A DNA stretch of 64,000 nt. Source: JAOPZW01 sp963835295. Lineage in GTDB: Bacteria; Actinomycetota; Thermoleophilia; Solirubrobacterales; Solirubrobacteraceae. The notes beneath the pieces were generated by a model that was given only the letters and a program-made list of their open reading frames with translations, did no database searches and was not told the origin of the DNA. This document shows, piece by piece, positions 44,749 to 54,091 of this stretch. The first letter of the stretch is position 1, and the number at the start of each line of letters is the position of its first letter. Where the stretch lies: positions 806,001 to 870,000 of the forward strand of contig CAWIEX010000012.1 of NCBI GenBank assembly GCA_963835295.1. The letters are read 5' to 3'. The translations under genes were made by a program, and so were the position numbers.

Positions 44749-45285
44749 GTGAAGGGCGTCGTCTTCAACGTGCTCGAGCAGCTCGTTGCCCGGGACTTCG
44801 GCGAGGACACGTGGGACGCGCTGCTGGATGCGAGTGGGGTGGACGGGGTCTACACCTCCCTGGGCAGCTACGCCGACGAGGATTTCGTAAGGCTCGTGGG
44901 CGCTGCTTCGGATGCCCTGGCGATGCCGGCCGACGACGTGGTCGTGTGGTTCGGGCGCAACGCGCTGCCGTTGTTCGCGGAGCGCTACCCGTTGCTCTTT
45001 GAGCCGCACAACTCCACGCGGTCGTTCGTTCTCACCCTCAACGACATCATTCATCCGGAGGTGCGCAAGCTCTATCCGGGCGCCGACGTCCCGGAGTTCG
45101 ACTTTGACGTGCGCGAAGGGGTTCTCGTGATGGGCTATCGCTCTCCACGCAAGTTGTGCTCTTTCGCTGAGGGTCTGCTTCTTGGCGCCGCAGACCATTT
45201 CGGCGAGCGTCTGGTGATCGAGCAGCCCGTCTGCATGAAGCGGGGAGACGACCAGTGCGTGCTGGAGATCGCGTTCGCGCGATGA
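44749..45285 (+). CDS. H-NOX (heme NO/O2-binding) sensor protein
   Basis: 178 residues, cytoplasmic heme sensor. The axial His is H102 in LNDIIHPEVRKLYPGADVPE, and Y130-S132-R134 in GYRSPRKLC is the YxSxR motif that holds the heme propionates; these positions agree with known H-NOX proteins. MKGVVFNVLEQLVARDFGED is a typical start. Stand-alone H-NOX proteins control the kinase or c-di-GMP enzyme next to them. The next gene overlaps its stop (ATGA) and encodes a GAF-GGDEF-EAL protein, the usual partner. Confidence 0.93.
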   Translation: MKGVVFNVLEQLVARDFGEDTWDALLDASGVDGVYTSLGSYADEDFVRLVGAASDALAMPADDVVVWFGRNALPLFAERYPLLFEPHNSTRSFVLTLNDIIHPEVRKLYPGADVPEFDFDVREGVLVMGYRSPRKLCSFAEGLLLGAADHFGERLVIEQPVCMKRGDDQCVLEIAFAR

Positions 45286-47288
45286 AGCCGGGCTCGGCCG
45301 CCGCGCACCCTCGATCGGCTGAGGCCAGGCTCGAGCTCGTGGAGAAGCGCCTGCAGCGTGAGCGGCTGGCACGGCGTGAGGTGGAGGAGATCGCGGAGCG
45401 CACGACCCGAGCGCTGTATGACAAGCAGCAGGAGCTCGTGCTGCTCGAGGCCGTTGTCCTGGCCTCCAACGAGAGCGCGACCGTGGAGGGCGCGCTGCAG
45501 GGCGCTGTTGATGCCGTGTGCGAGCACGCGGCATGGCCCGTCGGGCACGCCTATGTCCGCGACCCTTCGGGGAATCTCGTGCCGACCGCGATCTGGAACA
45601 CCGGGCTGCCAAATCAGTTCGCGGCTTTTCGCCGCCTGACTGAGAAGACGGCGCTTGCGGACACGGTCGGCCTTCCGGGCCGTGTTCTCGCGACGGGCCG
45701 GGCGGCATGGATCACCGACGTGACGGTCGACCCGAACTTCGCGAGAAAGAACCTGGGATTGCGCGGAGCGTTCGCGTTTCCGATCCTCGCGGATGGCGAG
45801 CTGAAGGCGGTGCTGGAGTTCTTCACCGCGGCGGCTGTCGCGCCGGACCCAGCGCTGCTTGAAGTGATGGCGCAGATCGGCAGGCAACTCGGGCGCGTCG
45901 TGGAGCGAATCCGCGCGCAGGAGCAGATCGCCCACCAGGCGACGCACGACGCCTTGACGGGGCTGGCGAACCGGCTCCTGTTCCGGGATCGTCTCGAGCT
46001 TGCGCTGGCACGCGCGAAGCGCCACGGCTCGTTCGCCGCGCTGCTGTTCCTCGATCTCGACCGGTTCAAGGACGTCAACGACACCCTCGGACACGGCGCC
46101 GGAGATCAGCTCCTGAGGTCGGTCTCTGACCGTCTCCAGCGCGCGCTGCGAACGACCGACTCACTGGCGCGTTTCGGCGACGACGAGTTCACGCTCGCGT
46201 TTCGGCGGCGACGAGTTCGTCGTGCTCTGCGAGGACCTCACGTCTGGGGATGATGCGGTGCGGATCGCGGGGCGCGTCCAGCGAGCACTGCTCAGCCCCT
46301 TCGTCCTCGTTGGCGAGGACTCGTGGTCACGGCGAGCATCGGCATCGCGCTCGCGAGCGGCGCCGACCGCGACCCGGAGGGCCTGCTGCGCGACGCGGAC
46401 ATCGCCATGTATCGCGCGAAGAAACGCGGCCCAGGGAACTGGGAGATCTACGACGAGGCGCTTCGCGACCGCGCGCTCAAGCGCGTCGCGACGGAGCGCG
46501 CGCTCCGCCACGCGCTGGACGCGGGAGAGTTGCGGCTCCACTACCAACCGATCGTGTCGCTGCAGGACGGAACGATGCACGCGGTCGAAGCGCTCGTGCG
46601 ATGGCAGCACCCCGAGCGGGGGCTGCTCGCACCGGGAGAGTTCATCCCGATCGCCGAGGAGAGCGCCCTGATCCTCCAGATCGGGGCGTGGACCCTGCGC
46701 GAGGCATGCGGCCAGGCATATCGCTGGCGCGCGCGCTTCGGCGACCGGGCGCCGCTGCCGGTAAGCGTCAACGTGAGCGCGCGGCAACTCGCCGAGCCGG
46801 AGCTGCCTGAGATCATCAGGCAGGTTCTGGCGGAGACCGGTCTTGGCGCCGCTGACCTCGCGATCGAGGTCACCGAGACCGCGCTGATCGAGGACTCAAA
46901 CGTTCCAGCCGCCACGCTGCGTGAGCTACGGTCGCTCGGCGTAACGGTCCTGCTCAACGACTTCGGAACGGGCTACTCCTCACTCAGCCATCTGCAGCGC
47001 TTCCCGGTCGACGCGCTCAAGATCGACCGGTCCTTTGTCATGCACCTCGGCGCCGGAGGCAATGACGGCGCGATCGCGCGCGCGATCGCAGCGATGGCGA
47101 CGGCACTCGAACTCGACGTGGTGGCGGAGGGCGTCGAGACCGCCGAGCAGGGTGCCGAAGCGCACGCGCTGGGCTGCGGCTTCGCCCAGGGTTACTACTT
47201 CGCCCGCCCGGCGACAGCAAGCGTGATCGAAACGCTGATCGGCCGCGCCACCCCGCGACAGCCGATCCATCTGGACCCTCGACGCTGA
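45282..47288 (+). pseudogene. GAF-GGDEF-EAL cyclic-di-GMP enzyme broken by a 28-base duplication
   Basis: N-terminal coiled linker (LELVEKRLQRERLARREVEE), GAF domain (GHAYVRDPSGNLVPTAIWNT, LPGRVLATGRAAWITDVTVD), then DALTGLANRLLFRDRLELAL and LFLDLDRFKDVNDTLGHGAG of GGDEF. At 46168-46218 a 28-base tandem copy gives FGDDEF then FGGDEF and shifts the frame, which stops at 46251. The real middle is in frame +1 and a second shift near 46318 restores the first frame. EAL signature VEALVRWQHPERG and LLNDFGTGYSSLSHLQRFP are intact except that the usual DDFGTG starts with Asn. A separate EAL product starting near 46323 is possible. Confidence 0.85.
46168..46218 (+). repeat. Imperfect tandem duplication inside GGDEF, period 28
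   Basis: Two 23-base units, 46168-46190 and 46196-46218, differ at one base (FGDDEF versus FGGDEF). The period of 28 is not a multiple of three, so it changes the reading frame. Confidence 0.9.
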
Positions 47289-47594
47289 GTCGCGGAGAGG
47301 GTCAAGCCCTTACGCAAGAGCATCAGACACTAAGACCTCTCGCCTCCCCTTCGGGGTGATAGCGAGCGCGTTGGTCGTCCCGCGACGCACGCCTGCAACG
47401 GACGAGGTCCAGGCGCGAGGTCCCGCGGCCGCTTGACGCTCGCATCCGCCGGACAGAGCAGGCGTGACGTCAGCGTCCGCCGAGACGACTGCGGCTCGTC
47501 CGATGCGACAGCGAACCGGCGCTGGCGAGGACGCCCGCTTGTCGCGCGTTGAGGCAGCGAGCTGAGCTCGGGCGGGGGTGGTTATGAGCGGCAC
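47289..47594. other. No gene seen
   Basis: Region between the EAL stop and the terminator; only low-quality frames. Confidence 0.5.
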
Positions 47595-47632
47595 AAGAAA
47601 ACCGGCGGCGCCCAAACTTCGGGCGCCGCCGG
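47595..47632 (-). terminator. Rho-independent terminator for the DUF4190-type gene
   Basis: CCGGCGGCGCCC (47602-47613) and GGGCGCCGCCGG (47621-47632) form a perfect 12-bp stem with a 7-base loop. On the minus strand it is followed by TTTTCTTGT. It lies 29 bases past the stop of the gene at 47661. Confidence 0.9.
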
Positions 47633-47660
47633 CTGAGGCCGCGCTGCGCTGCCTGGTGAC

Positions 47661-47945
47661 CTAGCTCACAGCCGATACGAGCGTCCAGATCGCCATCTGG
47701 GCGATGCATAGCCCGGCGATGATGATCGCCGCGAGCGCCACGCCGGAGCGTTGCTGTCGTCGGGCGCGGACGCCGAGGATGATGGCCGCGATGCCGAGCG
47801 GCAGGCCGATGTAGAGCCCGCCAGCCGGCAGGTCCCAGGCGACGGTCGATCCGGGAACGGCGAGCACGGCGAGCAGCAGCGCCAGGCCGGGCTTCGGGCG
47901 GTCGGTCGCAAGGTCGACGGCGGGGCGAGTGACTGAGCTTTGCAT
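47661..47945 (-). CDS. DUF4190-like small membrane protein
   Basis: 94 residues with two membrane stretches: LALLLAVLAVPGSTVAW and LYIGLPLGIAAIILGVRAR, then GVALAAIIIAGLCIAQMAIW. The GVRARR and final helix match DUF4190. AGGAGG six bases ahead of ATG (47945) is an excellent ribosome site. Ends in a strong terminator, so it is a single-gene unit. Function unknown. Confidence 0.85.
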   Translation of the reverse strand: MQSSVTRPAVDLATDRPKPGLALLLAVLAVPGSTVAWDLPAGGLYIGLPLGIAAIILGVRARRQQRSGVALAAIIIAGLCIAQMAIWTLVSAVS

Positions 47946-48104
47946 GGTGCCTCCTATTGGGAATCGGTCGGACAGCTCGAAGCTACGGTGGTCACGGCCC
48001 GTCGCCATCGCTGCGAGCACCTGAGCTGCACGAGTGGCAGCACTTGTCTCGAGACACGCGCCAACCCGGTTGTGAGCCCGTCCGGATCAGGCGATCATCG
48101 TTTC

Positions 48105-50090
48105 GTGAGCCCCGCTCGGATCCGGCCGGTCGCCTGGGCGCTCGTGGCGATAACCCTCTTGCTGGTGGCGCTCAGCCTCGGCTTGGACGCGGTCCACGGG
48201 ACCCGGTTCGGCCTGGGCGCCGGCTTCGTCCTCGCGCTCGTGGCCGTCCTGCTGCCGCTCGGTGTAATGGTGGCCTTTCGCCAGCCGGCAAACCCGATCG
48301 GCTGGATCTTCCTTGGCGTGGCGGTCACCGTCGGCCTGGGGGGCCTCGCCGGCAGCTACGCCGACTATTGGACCTCGGGCGAAGGCGGCTCGGACGGCCT
48401 CGGCAAGCTGGCCGCCTGGTACGCGTCGAGCTCCTGGATCCCCTGGGTGTTGATCCCGGCGACCTTCCTGCTGCTGCTGTTCCCGGACGGGAAGCTCCCC
48501 GGCTCGCGCTGGCGGCTGGTTGCCTGGAGCGCTGGGATCGGTATCGGCCTGCTGCTGGTGACCGCGCTGCTTACCCCGGGCCCGCTCGAGGACTACAAGC
48601 ACGTCCAAAACCCCTATGGGGTCGACACCGAAATCATCGATCCGCTCGGCGGGCTCGCGTTCCTGCTGGTGGCGATCGGAATTTTCGGCTCGATCGCCTC
48701 GCTCGTCGTCAGATACCGGAGCGGGCACCGGGAGCTGCGCGAGCAGATCAAGTGGATCGCCCTGGCGGGGGGGCTGGTCGCCGTCGTGGTCCCGGTGGGA
48801 GTGGGGACCTATGACGTCGTGGGCGAGGTGGTCGCCAACAGCGCCATCGAGCTCAGCATCCTCACGCTCCCGCTGGCGGCGGGCGTCGCGATCCTGCGCT
48901 ACCGGCTCTACGAGATCGACCTCGTCGTCAACCGGACGCTGGTCTACGGAGTGCTCACGGCGGGGCTCGGCGGGATTTACGCAGCGGTGTCGCTGGGCCT
49001 CGGGGTAGCGATCGGAGCGGGCTCGACGCTGCCGACCGCGGCCGCGACGCTGGCCGTGGCGCTCCTGTTCAGGCCGCTCCGCGCAAACATCCAGGCTGCG
49101 GTCGACAAGCGCTTCGACCGCGCGCGTTACGAGGGGTTGCGGAAGGTCGAGCACTTCCTCGGCGAGCTCCGCGCGGGGCGCGCGGCACCCGAGGAGACGG
49201 GTCGCGTGCTGGCCGACGCTCTCGGGGATCCCCGGCTCGAGGTGTTGTTCTGGCTCCCGGCCGAGGAGATCCACGTCGACGCGACCGGCCGGGCGGTGAG
49301 GGAGTCGGCTGCTCCGGGCCGGATGCGGACGCCGGTGCGCCGCGGCGACCTGCAGCTCGCCACCCTCGTCCACGACGAGGCGCTCGGCCGGCGGCCCAAC
49401 CTCCTCGAGAGCGTCATCGCTGCCTCCGGGCTCGCGATCGAGATCAGCCGGCTGCGCGCCGAGGTGCGGCGCCGGCTCGCCGAGGTCGAGGACTCGCGGG
49501 CGAGGATCGTCACTGCGGGGGATGCTGAGCGACGGCGGCTCGAGCGCGACCTCCACGACGGGGCACAGCAGCGCCTCGTCGCGATCGGCCTGGCCCTGCG
49601 CCATGTCCAGGGACTTCTCCGGCCGGGCGGTGAGGCCGCGACCGAGGTCGACGCCACCGTCACCGAGCTGACCGATGCGATCGAGGAGCTCCGGGAGCTG
49701 GCCCGGGGGGTCAGGCCTGCCGGGCTCGACGACGGCCTGGCCACTGCGCTCCAGGAGCTCGCGACGCGGTCGCCCGTGCGGACCACGGTCGAGGCGACCG
49801 ACGAGCGCTTCGAGGAGCGCGTCGAGACGGCGGCGTACTTCGTCGCCAGCGAGGCCTTCGCGAACGTCATCAAGCACGCCCGCGCGACCGCGATCACCGT
49901 GAGCGCAAACAAGCGCAACGGCAACCTCGTCGTCTCGGTGCGCGACGACGGCATCGGCGGTGCCGCCGCTTCGGACGGATCGGGCCTGGTCGGCATGGGG
50001 GACCGAGTGGCGGCGCTGGGCGGGCGGCTGCGCATCGTCAGCTCGCCTGACGCAGGCACAGTCGTCACCGCGGAGCTCCCGTGCGGGTAG
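48105..50090 (+). CDS. Multi-span membrane sensor histidine kinase (HisKA_3)
   Basis: 661 residues. About eight membrane helices in residues 1-310 (LVAITLLLVALSLGLD, FVLALVAVLLPLGVMVAF, NPIGWIFLGVAVTVGLGGLA and others). A GAF-like region follows (LEVLFWLPAEEIHVDATGRA), then ERDLHDGAQQRLVAIGLALR with the phosphoacceptor His and ATPase boxes (VASEAFANVIKHA, VRDDGIGGAA, GLVGMGDRVAALGG). The cognate regulator overlaps its stop. The GTG at 48105 is preferred to the longer frame from 47940. Confidence 0.92.
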   Translation: MSPARIRPVAWALVAITLLLVALSLGLDAVHGTRFGLGAGFVLALVAVLLPLGVMVAFRQPANPIGWIFLGVAVTVGLGGLAGSYADYWTSGEGGSDGLGKLAAWYASSSWIPWVLIPATFLLLLFPDGKLPGSRWRLVAWSAGIGIGLLLVTALLTPGPLEDYKHVQNPYGVDTEIIDPLGGLAFLLVAIGIFGSIASLVVRYRSGHRELREQIKWIALAGGLVAVVVPVGVGTYDVVGEVVANSAIELSILTLPLAAGVAILRYRLYEIDLVVNRTLVYGVLTAGLGGIYAAVSLGLGVAIGAGSTLPTAAATLAVALLFRPLRANIQAAVDKRFDRARYEGLRKVEHFLGELRAGRAAPEETGRVLADALGDPRLEVLFWLPAEEIHVDATGRAVRESAAPGRMRTPVRRGDLQLATLVHDEALGRRPNLLESVIAASGLAIEISRLRAEVRRRLAEVEDSRARIVTAGDAERRRLERDLHDGAQQRLVAIGLALRHVQGLLRPGGEAATEVDATVTELTDAIEELRELARGVRPAGLDDGLATALQELATRSPVRTTVEATDERFEERVETAAYFVASEAFANVIKHARATAITVSANKRNGNLVVSVRDDGIGGAAASDGSGLVGMGDRVAALGGRLRIVSSPDAGTVVTAELPCG

Positions 50091-50728
50091 TGATCGCCGA
50101 GGACCAGGCGCTGCTGAGGGCGGGCCTGAAGCGGCTCTTCGAGGACGCCGGCCATGACGTGGTGGCGGGCGTCGACGACGCCGACCGGCTGCGCGCCGCA
50201 GTCAGTGAGCACGAGCCCGACCTGGCCGTGGTCGACGTTCGCATGCCTCCGTCGTTCACCGACGAGGGCATCCGTGCAGCTCAGTGGATCCGCGACGCCC
50301 ACCCCCAGACCGGGGTGCTCGTCCTCTCCCAGCACGTGGAGTCCGCGGGCGCAGTCGACCTGGTATCGCAGGGCGGCTTCGGCTATCTGATCAAGGACCG
50401 TGTCCTGGACGTGGCCGCGTTTCTCGACGCCGCCGTGCGCGTCGCCGACGGCGGCTCGGCCCTCGATCCAAAGGTCGTGGCATCGCTGGTCGGCCGCGAG
50501 GGCGACGCCCTCTCGGTTCTGTCAGACCGCGAGCGCGAGGTTCTGTCCCTGATGGCCGAGGGCCTGACGAACAGCGCCATCGCGCGGCGGCTCGTGCTCA
50601 CTGAGCGGACGGTCGAGGGCCACGTTCGGAGCGTCCTCATGAAGCTCGACCTCCCAGGCGGCGAGGACGCTCACCGCCGCGTTCTCGCGGTGATCGTCTA
50701 TCTCCGGGCGGCGTCCAGCGACTCGTAA
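50081..50728 (+). CDS. NarL/LuxR-family response regulator
   Basis: 215 residues. Receiver: VVIAEDQALLRAGLKRLFED, LAVVDVRMPPSFTDEGIRAA (Asp phosphoacceptor), VLSQHVESAG, GYLIKDRVLDVAAFL. HTH: LSDREREVLSLMAEGLTNSA, IARRLVLTERTVEGHVRSVL. GTG at 50081 overlaps the kinase stop by 10 bases. Clear cognate pair. Confidence 0.95.
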   Translation: MRVVIAEDQALLRAGLKRLFEDAGHDVVAGVDDADRLRAAVSEHEPDLAVVDVRMPPSFTDEGIRAAQWIRDAHPQTGVLVLSQHVESAGAVDLVSQGGFGYLIKDRVLDVAAFLDAAVRVADGGSALDPKVVASLVGREGDALSVLSDREREVLSLMAEGLTNSAIARRLVLTERTVEGHVRSVLMKLDLPGGEDAHRRVLAVIVYLRAASSDS

Positions 50729-50877
50729 CGCGATCGGTAAAAAGACCGGTGGCTCGCGCTCGGATTCTCGGTGTCCACCTCGGCCGGGGACAGCGAAGGC
50801 CTCATGGTGCCCACTCCCATGGAGGCTGGCGCACAAAGCTGGTTGGTGCTTGCCGTGCGGTGGCCGATACTGGCGGG

Positions 50878-51234
50878 GTGGCGGAGGCGGGGTTCTCTGA
50901 GGCGCAAAGACGCGCGGTTATCTATGAGGTTCTGGACCTTGCGAGCGAGGATGCCTACAGGCTCTGGGAGTTCAAGGACCAGCCGCGCGAAGCGTTTGTC
51001 GAGGTGCTGCTTGAGTTGATCCGGCGCGGCTTGCTTGTCCTGGGGCCGGATCGGGAAATGGTGGCGTCGGGTGTTGGGGACGTGACTGTGGCGAGGTCGC
51101 TGCTGCGCGAGCATCGGAGTTGGGAGCCGTCTCCGGAAGAGTGGGCGTCTGGAACATACGTGGCTGTCTTTGCGACGGATGCTGGCAAGCGCGAGTACGG
51201 GCGTCTTGCGGCCGAGCGCTTCGGGTCCGGTTAG
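50878..51234 (+). CDS. Hypothetical protein
   Basis: 118 residues: VAEAGFSEAQRRAVIYEVLD, LASEDAYRLWEFKDQPREAF, EVLLELIRRGLLVLGPDREM and HRSWEPSPEEWASGTYVAVF. Compact and mostly helical, perhaps a winged-helix C-half (DAGKREYGRLAAERFGSG). No family recognised. It ends about 90 bases before the IS1182-type transposase. Confidence 0.7.
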   Translation: MAEAGFSEAQRRAVIYEVLDLASEDAYRLWEFKDQPREAFVEVLLELIRRGLLVLGPDREMVASGVGDVTVARSLLREHRSWEPSPEEWASGTYVAVFATDAGKREYGRLAAERFGSG

Positions 51235-51326
51235 CAGCGCCGTCTTGGCTTGGCGTCGTGGTCGGGCCGAGAGTTACGGCTGGCTTCGGCGGCTGGTCTG
51301 TCCGGCGGGGTTAAGACCCTGTCTAG

Positions 51327-52622
51327 GTGCCGCAGAACTTCATCTCGTGCGACCGCGAGCAAGCGCTGTTGTTGCCGCCGAGCTTGCGCGATTGGCTGCC
51401 CGCTGAGCACCTTGCGTGGTTCATGCTCGATGCCTTTGAGCAGATGGATTTGAGCGGGTTCTATGGCGCCTATCGGGCTGATGGCCACGGCCGCGCCGCG
51501 CACGATCCGGCGATGATGGTCGTGCTGCTGCTCTACGCCTACGCGGTCGGAGAGCGCTCGGCGCGCGGGATCGAGCGGCGCTGTGTCGAGGACATCGCCT
51601 TCCGGGTGATCGCGGCCAACCACGCGCGTGATCACGCGACGGTCGCGCGTTTCCGTGTCCGCCACGAGCGAGCGCTGGCCGGGTTGTTCGGCGATGTCTT
51701 GCGGCTGTGCGCGGCCGCCGGCGCGGTCTCGGTCGGCGTGATCGCCGTCGACGGCACGCGGGTCAGGGCCAACGCAGCGGATCGAGCCAACATGGACTAC
51801 GAGCGGCTCGCGCGAGAGATCCTGGCCGAGGCCGACCGCATCGACCGCGAAGAAGACGAGCGTTTTGGCGAGCGTCGTGGCGACGAACTGCCACCCGAGC
51901 TGGCCAACCCGGTCACGCGACGCCAGCGACTACGCGAGGCCAAGCGCCGGCTCGATGAGGAGTGGCAGGCCAAGCAGCGCGAGATGGAGGCGTGGAAGGT
52001 CGCCAAGGCGGAATACACGGCACGGGCGGGGTGCACGAAGATCGGTGCGCCGCCCAAGCCACGGCCGATCCCGGCGGCGCCGACGGGGCGCATCAACATC
52101 ACCGACCCGGACTCGCGGCCGGTCAAGACCGCCCGCGGGTTTCTGCAGGGCTACACCGCGCAGGCTGTCGCCGGCGAAGGGCAGATCGTCATCGCCGCCG
52201 ATGTCATCCGTGGCGGCAACGAGCGCCACCGCCTGGGACCGATGATCAGCACCGCACGCGACGAACTCACAGCGGCCGGCGTCAGCGAGGCGCCCGAGGT
52301 CGTGCTCGCCGATGCGGGCTTCTGGAACAGTCCGCACATCCAAGCGCTGACCGATGAAGGCATCCGCGCGCTGGTCAAGCCCGACGCCGACTCGCGCAAG
52401 GCCCCGACGCGGACCCGCAGCGGACCGCTCTACCAACAGATGCGCGACCTGCTCGCGCGCGACGACGAGGCCGAGCTTTACTGCCGCCGCCAAGCGATCA
52501 TCGAGCCGGTCTTCGCGCACACCAAGATCACCCGCCAAGCGGACCGCTTCTCACGCCGCGGCCTAACCGCATGCCGAGCCGAATGGCGGCTCATCACTGC
52601 CACCCACAACCTCCTGGGATGA
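51327..52622 (+). CDS. IS1182-family transposase
   Basis: 431 residues. MPQNFISCDREQALLLPPSL, FMLDAFEQMDLSGFYGAYRA and YAYAVGERSARGIERRCVED are the DUF772-type N-terminal domain; VGVIAVDGTRVRANAADRAN and FAHTKITRQADRFSRRGLTA are DDE parts. Complete. GTG start at 51327. Flanking direct repeats of about 33 bases (51282 and 52637) are similar but not identical, and inverted ends are not evident. Confidence 0.9.
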   Translation: MPQNFISCDREQALLLPPSLRDWLPAEHLAWFMLDAFEQMDLSGFYGAYRADGHGRAAHDPAMMVVLLLYAYAVGERSARGIERRCVEDIAFRVIAANHARDHATVARFRVRHERALAGLFGDVLRLCAAAGAVSVGVIAVDGTRVRANAADRANMDYERLAREILAEADRIDREEDERFGERRGDELPPELANPVTRRQRLREAKRRLDEEWQAKQREMEAWKVAKAEYTARAGCTKIGAPPKPRPIPAAPTGRINITDPDSRPVKTARGFLQGYTAQAVAGEGQIVIAADVIRGGNERHRLGPMISTARDELTAAGVSEAPEVVLADAGFWNSPHIQALTDEGIRALVKPDADSRKAPTRTRSGPLYQQMRDLLARDDEAELYCRRQAIIEPVFAHTKITRQADRFSRRGLTACRAEWRLITATHNLLG

Positions 52623-52664
52623 AACTGCCTGGCGAGGGCTCCGGCGGTGGTGTCCGGGCGTGGA

Positions 52665-52864
52665 GTTAGCGTCGGGCGCACCGGGACAGGGGCTCTCTGG
52701 GAGAACGTAGGCTGGGCAGGCCGTGCTTGAGCTGGGCCGAGAGCCCGACAACATCTCTGTGGCCGCCCCTGCGACTCGCCCGGTTGGGCCGTGAGCCCGA
52801 ATCCGTTCTTGTCGTTTGCCCACCTGGTCTCCCGTCGTGATGGTTCAAGCGAAGGGAGAGGGCA
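52665..52864 (+). ncRNA. Structured 5' leader of IS110 copy 2 (candidate bridge RNA)
   Basis: 200 bases before the transposase GTG contain nested inverted repeats: GGGCTCTC (52690-52697) with GAGAGCCC (52739-52746), and CAGGGGC (52687-52693) with GCCCCTG (52765-52771). IS110-group elements encode their bridge RNA in this left-end leader, so this is the place to look. Sequence only; no transcript evidence. Confidence 0.45.
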
Positions 52865-54091
52865 GTGCGGTTCATCGGGTTAGACGTCCACCTCGATTTC
52901 TGTGAGGTCGCGATCTGCGAGGCGGGGCGCGTGCGGTCCGGCGGCCGCGTGCCGAGCAGCCCGCAGGGGCTTGCGATCCTGGCTAACAGCCTCGGCCCCG
53001 ACGATCACGTGGCGCTGGAGGCGACGGGCAACGCGCTGGCGATCGCGCGGCGGCTGGAGCCGCACGTGGCGCGGGTCGTCGTCGCGACTCGGACGGAGCT
53101 GCGGGCGATCACCGAGGCGAAGGTCAAGACCGACCGGCGCGACGCGCGCACGCTGGCGCGGCTGCTCGCCGCGGGGCTGCTGCACGGCTGCTGGCTGCCG
53201 GATGAGCAGACGCGGGCGCTGCGCCGGCGCCTGGCGCGCCGCGCGCAGCTTGTCCGCCAGCGCACGCGTTGCAAGAACGAGGTCCATGCGGTGCTGATGC
53301 GCACCCTCAAGGGCCGGCCACCGATGAGCGACGCGTTCGGCAAGGGCGGCCGGGTGTGGCTGGCCGCGCTCGAGCTGCCCGGCGACGAGCGCGAGACCGT
53401 CGACGGGTGCCTGCGCCAGATCGACTTCCTGGACGGCGAGATCGCGATCCTCGAGCGCGCGATCGCCGAGCACGCGCTCGGCTCCGAGGCGGTCAAGCGC
53501 CTGATGACCGTGCCCGGGGTGAGCCTGATGACCGCGACGACGTTCATCGCCGCCGTCGGCGACATCCGCCGCTTCCACGAGCCGCGCAAGCTGGTCAGCT
53601 ACCTCGGCCTTGACCCCAAGGTCCGCCAGTCGGGCATCGGCGCGGCGCGTCACGGCCGGATCTCCAAGCAGGGCGCCGCTTCGGTCCGTCAGATGCTCGG
53701 CGAGGCCGCGTTCGTCGCCGTCAGCACGCCCGGACCGATGCGCGCCTTCTACGAGCGCGTCCGCGCGCGCCGCGGCAGCCAGATCGCGATCGTCGCCGTC
53801 GCGCGCAAGCTCGCCGTGCTGTTCTGGCACCTCCTCACCAACGAGCAGGACTACGCCTTCCAGCGCCCGTCGCTGACCCGCAAGAAGCTCCGCGCCCTCG
53901 AACTGCGCGCCGGCGCCCAGCGGCACCCCGGAAGCCGGACCCTCCCGACCAAGAACGCCTACAGCCAGCGCGCCCACCGCGAACGCGAACGCGAGCTCTC
54001 CGAACAAGCCGAAACCGCCTACCGCCGGCTCGTCGCCGACTGGAAAGCCACCTCACCAAGGAGCCCCGCCACGATTGATTTCATGTCCTGA
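52865..54091 (+). CDS. IS110-family transposase, second copy
   Basis: 408 residues. RuvC-like part: MRFIGLDVHLDFCEVAICEA, VALEATGNALAIARRLEPHV, VKTDRRDARTLARLLAAGLL (DEDD acids). Tnp20 part: VPGVSLMTATTFIAAVGDIR, KLVSYLGLDPKVRQSGIGAA, KQGAASVRQMLGEAAFVAVS with the Ser nucleophile. Complete with a good ribosome site (GGGAGAGGG). Not the same subgroup as the copy at 33155. Confidence 0.92.
   Translation: MRFIGLDVHLDFCEVAICEAGRVRSGGRVPSSPQGLAILANSLGPDDHVALEATGNALAIARRLEPHVARVVVATRTELRAITEAKVKTDRRDARTLARLLAAGLLHGCWLPDEQTRALRRRLARRAQLVRQRTRCKNEVHAVLMRTLKGRPPMSDAFGKGGRVWLAALELPGDERETVDGCLRQIDFLDGEIAILERAIAEHALGSEAVKRLMTVPGVSLMTATTFIAAVGDIRRFHEPRKLVSYLGLDPKVRQSGIGAARHGRISKQGAASVRQMLGEAAFVAVSTPGPMRAFYERVRARRGSQIAIVAVARKLAVLFWHLLTNEQDYAFQRPSLTRKKLRALELRAGAQRHPGSRTLPTKNAYSQRAHRERERELSEQAETAYRRLVADWKATSPRSPATIDFMS

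Noticed and set aside
48087..49877. Minus-strand 596-codon frame opposite the histidine kinase
   Set aside because: Shadow of the kinase gene; no domain signature.
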